Source of the DNA: Rhizophagus irregularis
Taxonomy: Eukaryota; Glomeromycota; Glomeromycetes; Glomerales; Glomeraceae
Reading direction: 5' to 3'
Length of the DNA: 64,000 nucleotides
NCBI RefSeq assembly: GCF_026210795.1
Contig: NC_089430.1
Location: 3,534,001-3,598,000, forward strand
Part shown: one piece after another, positions 61,051-64,000 of the stretch
How the letters are laid out: every line of letters begins with the position of its first letter
Numbering within the stretch: position 1 is the stretch's first letter
Made by a program: the position numbers and the translations under genes
The notes under the pieces: generated by a model
Seen by the model: the letters and a program-made list of their open reading frames with translations, nothing else
What the model was told of the DNA's origin: nothing
The model's database searches: none

Positions 61051-62980
61051 TTAGTCCGAAGCGTAAGCGTAGGACACTTCCATTCTACTCCATACCATGC
61101 ATGTTGGTGTCTGTCCGCACGCGTGTATGGCCAATAAAATCTAAGGATCAGGTGTAACCTTAAATTTGTTTACGTGCATCTTTATGCCTCTGATTTTAAA
61201 AATATCTTTATAAAGTCACATGACTACTGTTTATACGTTAAATTTAAAAATTTTTTTATCCCCGATTTAAATTTTCTTATTTCTTAAAAGTTTTTTATGG
61301 CATTCAAATAATAAATTAATTTTTTTTTTACTCATAATTTTTACATTTTGTATTTTTTTTAATTAAATGTTAACTTTTTATTTTTTTTTTGACAATCAGT
61401 TTTAATAAATTAAAAATTTGCAACACAGTACAAAGTATGAAAGTATGATAATAAAATGACATTTTTTAGTGATACTATTACTTTTTTTAGCATTTTTAGT
61501 GTTATATTTTTAGTGTTCAGTTTAAATTTATGAACATGTAATTTATGATGCTTCGGACACACCAACGGTTACCATTTCCTAGTTATACAAATTGTATTCT
61601 GTTTATTTTCTTTTACTTAATAAATTAGCGAATGTGCTGCAGTTAAAAAAAAAAATAGTTATCTTCAATTCATTTGTCTGTTAAAGTGAGTCAAGCCCTT
61701 CTATAAAGTAAAAGGACAACTATAGTATGATGAGTCTAATATTACTACCAAAACCAGCAAAACAAAAGAAAAAAGTCAATATTTTTTCAAAAAATTCCAG
61801 GTTTTTTCTGAATATTGTAGACTACGAATCAAAAGTTTTATTTTTGCAAGTAAAAATGTAGTTTTTTTAAGTAGTTCAGTAACAAAGTCACTTTTTTGCA
61901 AAATTATTTTTTTGGAAAATTTTTGGGTGTGAGATCTACTAGAAAGAGTTTTAGTTACAAGTATTTATTAATATATACAGAATACAAAAAAGTAAAAAAA
62001 AATAAACAGCTATAGTAATATTAGATATACAGAATATGCCTTATAAAATCATATGTAAATTAAATAATTGGTTAGTCTATTAGCTTAAAATAAATATTAC
62101 TAATAAAGACATTTACAAAAATATCAAATTTTTGAAGTAAAAGAAATATGAATATTATCATTAGTATTAAAGTACAAGTAAAAAATGTGGATAGTATTGT
62201 TAATATTATGATATGAAGTAACAAAAAAGTAAAAAAAATGTATTAGTATTAAAATAATAAGTATTAATAAACAAATATATAAATGTATTATACATAATTA
62301 AAAAATATTGAACAAAAAAATAAAAAAATAAAAAAATAAAACAAAATAAAAAATGAACATGTTATTAGTATTAAGATAAAAAAATGTAGCTAGTATTATT
62401 AGTATTGTTAATATTAAAGTACAAGTAAAAAGAAATAAAAGAAATATGAATAGTATTATTAATATTATAATATAAAATAATAAAGTAGTAAAAAATACTA
62501 GTATTAAAATAACAAATATTTCTATACTTGCAAAGTAATATATGTAAATATATTGTAAATAATTTTAATGTTAAAATATATTGAACAAAAAAATAAAGAA
62601 ATATAAAAACTAAAAAGAGATAAAAAAAAATTAAAAAATATTAGATAAAAGAAGAAAAGGAAAAACAAAAAAATAAATAAGACAAAAAACACATATATAA
62701 TTCAGCCTAATTTTGATTGATCAGAAAAAATGATATTATAAAATTATAGAAATTCTCAACATGAACATGATATAAATAAATTGTGATTGAATTTGTGTTG
62801 ATAATTCTGGTAAAAATTTGTTTTTTTTTGGCCAAATTTTGTTAAATTTATTAAATTTATATTGAACTTGTATTGAATTTGTATTGTTAATTTTTTAATT
62901 TATCACAAGAGGATGATATTTATTAACTATAAAGGTCATATGTAAATTTACTTAACTAAAATATAAATATATATAAATTA
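61051..62980. other. AT-rich gene-free DNA
   Basis: After about 61200 the sequence is nearly all A/T, with repeated AATATTATTAGTATTA-like phrases between 62000 and 62560. I see no ORF or RNA gene. Confidence 0.55.
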
Positions 62981-63065
62981 GCAGTTTAATACCTTAGAAT
63001 TCCAGCAGATTTCTACTAATTAGCAGTTTAATGCCTTAGAATTCCAGCAATTTTCTACTAATTAG
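62981..63065. repeat. 43-bp direct duplication
   Basis: TTAGCAGTTTAATGCCTTAG, AATTCCAGCA and TTTTCTACTAA follow one another twice, with few mismatches, plus a partial third start. Confidence 0.75.
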
Positions 63066-63074
63066 TAATTTAAC

Positions 63075-63155
63075 ACCAATAGAATTTAAGAAAAAAATAA
63101 GGTAAAAACTATTAGTAAAGAGCTAATTTTCTAAGTGACTTTTATTATAAGTAAG
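63075..63155 (+). repeat. family A end with intact element-B target site
   Basis: ACCAATAGAATTTAAGAAAA to GTAAAAACTATTAGTAAAGA matches 45930-45985, then GTGACTTTTATTATAAGTAA runs without interruption to AGCAGGATCCTG. This is the pre-insertion structure of the site split at 46005/58843. Confidence 0.7.
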
Positions 63156-63343
63156 CAGGATCCTGTTACCATCTTATTCCACTTTAGCTGTATCTTATAT
63201 ATGTAATGTGCATGATAATCTGGCATTAATTTCACATAATATAAACTTTAATTACAACATATACAAATTATGAATTTTTGTGATGCAGAATTTTTATTAT
63301 ATAAAGAAACTAATTTCCATTAATTTACATTAATTTATTAAGA

Positions 63344-63819
63344 TAGTGAAATTCAATAAACCAGAGCTATTAGTTCCACTAAAAATATCCAGTTTATTGG
63401 GATATCTAGTATAATGGAAAAATTTTGATATACTAAAAATCTATTATACTGAATTTTTAAAAAATTTTTTATGCTAATAAAACTAATAATTATACACTAT
63501 ATTTTAATTTTTTTATCTTAGTTTTAAGTCATGAAAATGAATATAAAATATTTTTAACTGAATATATAAGTAATATATAACTTCAGCCAGAATTAAGGTT
63601 TTATAATTCTGACCAAAATAAAGATTTACCGCATCACTTGTTAATTATCACGTGATCCTATTTATCGAATCATCTGGTTAGAAAATTGATCCGTTATAGC
63701 GAATATCAAGCTTTTACTAGTAAACTCCGGTATATCGAAACTATTTTAATATATGTGATTTGGTTCCAACAAAAAAGTCCGGTTTAGGCAAATTCGGTTT
63801 ATCGAATTTCATTGTGTAT
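63344..63819. mobile_element. mariner-like inverted-repeat element
   Basis: TAGTGAAATTCAATAAACC (left) and the inverse of GGTTTATCGAATTTCATTGTG (right) are similar ends. The interior has repeated ATATACT / GATATATC / CCGGTATATCGAAA phrases like the 34321 element. The borders are approximate. Confidence 0.45.
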
Positions 63820-64000
63820 GTTGTAAATTTAAATTTACAGTAAAGTGTTATTATACGACCAAACAGGATTATGTTTTTGACATTATTGCATAAAATATTA
63901 TTTAGATTAAATATTACATAATTATATCAAATTTTATAGGTAAAATACCAACTAGCTTATTGAGTGAAACATGATCTTGAATGTCTGAATAATATAATAT

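Overview
This window looks like AT-rich, repeat-laden nuclear DNA of a filamentous fungus. The best guess is an arbuscular mycorrhizal fungus (Glomeromycotina, Rhizophagus-like). Host genes are eukaryotic and split by many short GT-AG introns. Intergenic DNA is extremely A+T rich and filled with decayed LINE, Ty3, Mutator, Tc1 and small inverted-repeat elements, and there is a CCCTAA-type telomeric tract inside the sequence. The species is inference; no marker gene fixes it.

Region 1 (1-10.3 kb) is a compact gene block: an SREK1-like RRM splicing factor with a roughly 540-residue Arg/Asp/Glu tail (+, 5' end cut off), RNA polymerase I subunit RPA49 (-), a twin-CX9C COX23/CHCHD7 protein (+), a LUC7-type U1 snRNP protein (-) and the peroxisomal import receptor PEX5 (+). 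RPA49/COX23 and LUC7/PEX5 are divergent pairs with very short shared promoters.

Region 2 (10.3-23.7 kb) is transposon territory. It holds small inverted-repeat elements and a degenerate non-LTR retrotransposon (endonuclease, reverse transcriptase, RNase H, C-terminal Zn motif; about 14.8-21.5 kb). Two small DNA elements have inserted into its coding region, each with a clean target-site duplication.

Region 3 (23.7-37.5 kb) is a second gene block: an unrecognised small basic/acidic protein (+), a probable SLF2/Nse6-like CANIN-domain protein (-), WDR24 of the SEA/GATOR2 complex (+), DCAF13/Sof1 of the U3 processome (-), DPM1 dolichyl-phosphate mannose synthase (+) and an Aurora kinase (-). In DCAF13 and Aurora the start ATG is immediately followed by an intron. 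The DPM1 and Aurora reading frames appear to overlap tail to tail.

Region 4 (37.5-64 kb) is again transposons. It holds a 1.1-kb foldback, a G+C-ended small element, the telomere-like tract, a MULE transposase pseudogene (FAR1, DDE, SWIM, CCHC knuckle) and then a deep nest from 45.8 to 58.9 kb. In the nest, a small repeat (family A) is split by an inverted-repeat element (B), which contains a LINE. The LINE is split by a Tc1 element and by a 9.5-kb Ty3 retrotransposon, and the latter is itself split by a 545-bp hairpin element. An uninterrupted family A copy at 63.1 kb serves as the empty site for element B.

The most unusual item is the Ty3 element at 48.0-57.5 kb. Its Pol frame has a Nudix hydrolase domain, with an almost complete Nudix box, directly before the aspartic protease, reverse transcriptase, RNase H and integrase. 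It also carries an antisense spliced-looking ORF and a sense ORF between integrase and the 3' LTR. The copy is dead: most stop codons look like C-to-T or G-to-A changes of Trp, Arg and Gln codons.
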